From the NCBI RefSeq assembly GCF_030813915.1, contig NZ_JAUSUJ010000013.1:62001-126000 (forward strand): a DNA stretch of 64,000 bases, written 5' to 3'. A model generated the notes under the pieces. The model did not search any database, had not been told where the DNA came from, and saw nothing but the letters and a program-made list of their open reading frames with translations. Every line of letters begins with the position of its first letter. Position 1 is the first letter of the stretch. This document shows positions 63,557 through 64,000 of this stretch, piece by piece. The translations under genes were made by a program, and so were the position numbers. The stretch is from Rhodoplanes tepidamans. GTDB lineage: Bacteria; Pseudomonadota; Alphaproteobacteria; Rhizobiales; Xanthobacteraceae.

Positions 63557-64000
63557 TCCGGGTCGCGGTCGGCAAGACGCTCGGGGCCTTCGCGCTCGAC
63601 ATCGCCTTCGAGAGCGACGGCGGCGTGATCGCGCTGTTCGGCCCGTCGGGCTCCGGCAAGAGCGCCACCATCGGCCTGATCGCCGGGCTGACGCGGCCCG
63701 ACCGCGGCGTGATCGCGCTCGACGGCCGGGCCCTCGTCGACACCGCGGCCGGCACCTTCGTGCCGCCGCACGCCCGCCGCATCGGCCTCGTGTTCCAGGA
63801 CGCGCAGCTGTTCCCGCATCTCAGCGTGAAGCACAATCTCCTGTTCGGCCGCTGGTTCGCGCCCAAGGCGGAGCGGCGCATCGCGCTCGAGCCGGTGGTC
63901 GACACGCTGGGCATCGGCCATCTGCTCGACCGCCGGCCGGGCCGCCTCTCCGGCGGCGAGAAGCAGCGCGTCGCCATCGGCCGGGCGCTGGTGTCGTCGC
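63553..64000 (+). CDS. modC: Molybdate ABC transporter ATP-binding protein ModC, 3' end missing
   Basis: The reading frame starts at ATG 63553, overlapping the modB stop, and runs off the window after 149 codons. Walker A GPSGSGKS (about 32-39), the Q-loop [15 protein letters not shown] and the signature [10 protein letters not shown] are present. It energises molybdate import. The C-terminal molybdate-binding (TOBE) domain would lie beyond the edge. Confidence 0.93.
   Translation, partial: MIRVAVGKTLGAFALDIAFESDGGVIALFGPSGSGKSATIGLIAGLTRPDRGVIALDGRALVDTAAGTFVPPHARRIGLVFQDAQLFPHLSVKHNLLFGRWFAPKAERRIALEPVVDTLGIGHLLDRRPGRLSGGEKQRVAIGRALVSS

Noticed and set aside
1-64000. CRISPR arrays, tRNA or rRNA genes, insertion sequences
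   Set aside because: No regularly spaced direct repeats with unique spacers, no cloverleaf candidates and no transposase frames were found in the intergenic regions by eye; a tRNA covariance scan could still find one.

Overview
The window is a GC-rich alphaproteobacterial chromosome segment, most likely from a Hyphomicrobiales (Rhizobiales) member near the Xanthobacteraceae/Bradyrhizobium group. This rests on a giant apolipoprotein-like coiled-coil protein resembling the growth pole ring protein of polar-growing rhizobia, an MlaEFD lipid transporter with a STAS-fused permease, a PmtA-type phospholipid methyltransferase, a probable GnnA/GnnB pair for diaminoglucose lipid A, and several families of rhizobial-type intergenic palindromic repeats. 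The placement is inferred from gene content only. I saw no rRNA, tRNA, CRISPR array or IS element.

Layout. 1-9.5 kb: 3' part of the giant coiled-coil gene, a terminator, mlaE-mlaF-mlaD (minus strand) and a dipeptide epimerase. 9.5-19.7 kb: exported protein, MFS transporter, a 964-residue protein with ten DLAPLxRIE repeats, threonine/serine dehydratase, a lipid group (PmtA, LpxH-like phosphoesterase, GT21 ceramide glucosyltransferase), a Ser/Gly-rich exported protein and a divergent SDR. 19.9-24.9 kb: LysR regulator, DASS anion transporter, two cupins, AhpD-like protein and beta-carbonic anhydrase, with three identical TGTGC-N6-GCACA palindromes that appear to define a LysR regulon. 25.5-32.3 kb: HMGL-family synthase with terminator, FAH-family hydrolase, orphan TRAP binding protein, thiM-thiE-thiD under a TPP riboswitch and a stand-alone RAM-domain protein.

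32.4-45.3 kb: DMT transporter, two c-type cytochromes, an orphan form II CoxL-like molybdoenzyme, an RND efflux pair, an HtrA-like protease, and an MIase/SnoaL fusion followed by an ankyrin protein. 45.5-49.5 kb: MurJ and the GnnB/GnnA-like pair. 49.7-59 kb: a catabolic-looking minus-strand run (Asp/Glu racemase, BisC-like molybdoenzyme, DapA-like aldolase, SDR, two TctC binding proteins, D-amino-acid dehydrogenase) with a divergent Lrp/AsnC regulator. 59-60.8 kb: an A/T-richer insertion holding a convergent TcmP and DUF5131 (three-Cys-motif) pair, the best candidate for an undescribed system. 60.9-64 kb: YeiH-like exporter, a PAS-like/zinc-ribbon protein, and modB-modC running off the right edge.

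Themes: envelope biogenesis (polar growth, Mla, PmtA, GT21, GnnAB, MurJ), import and catabolism of organic acids or amino acids through orphan binding proteins, and molybdenum use (modBC together with two molybdoenzymes). The repeat elements sit between genes throughout, one of them inside the mla operon.
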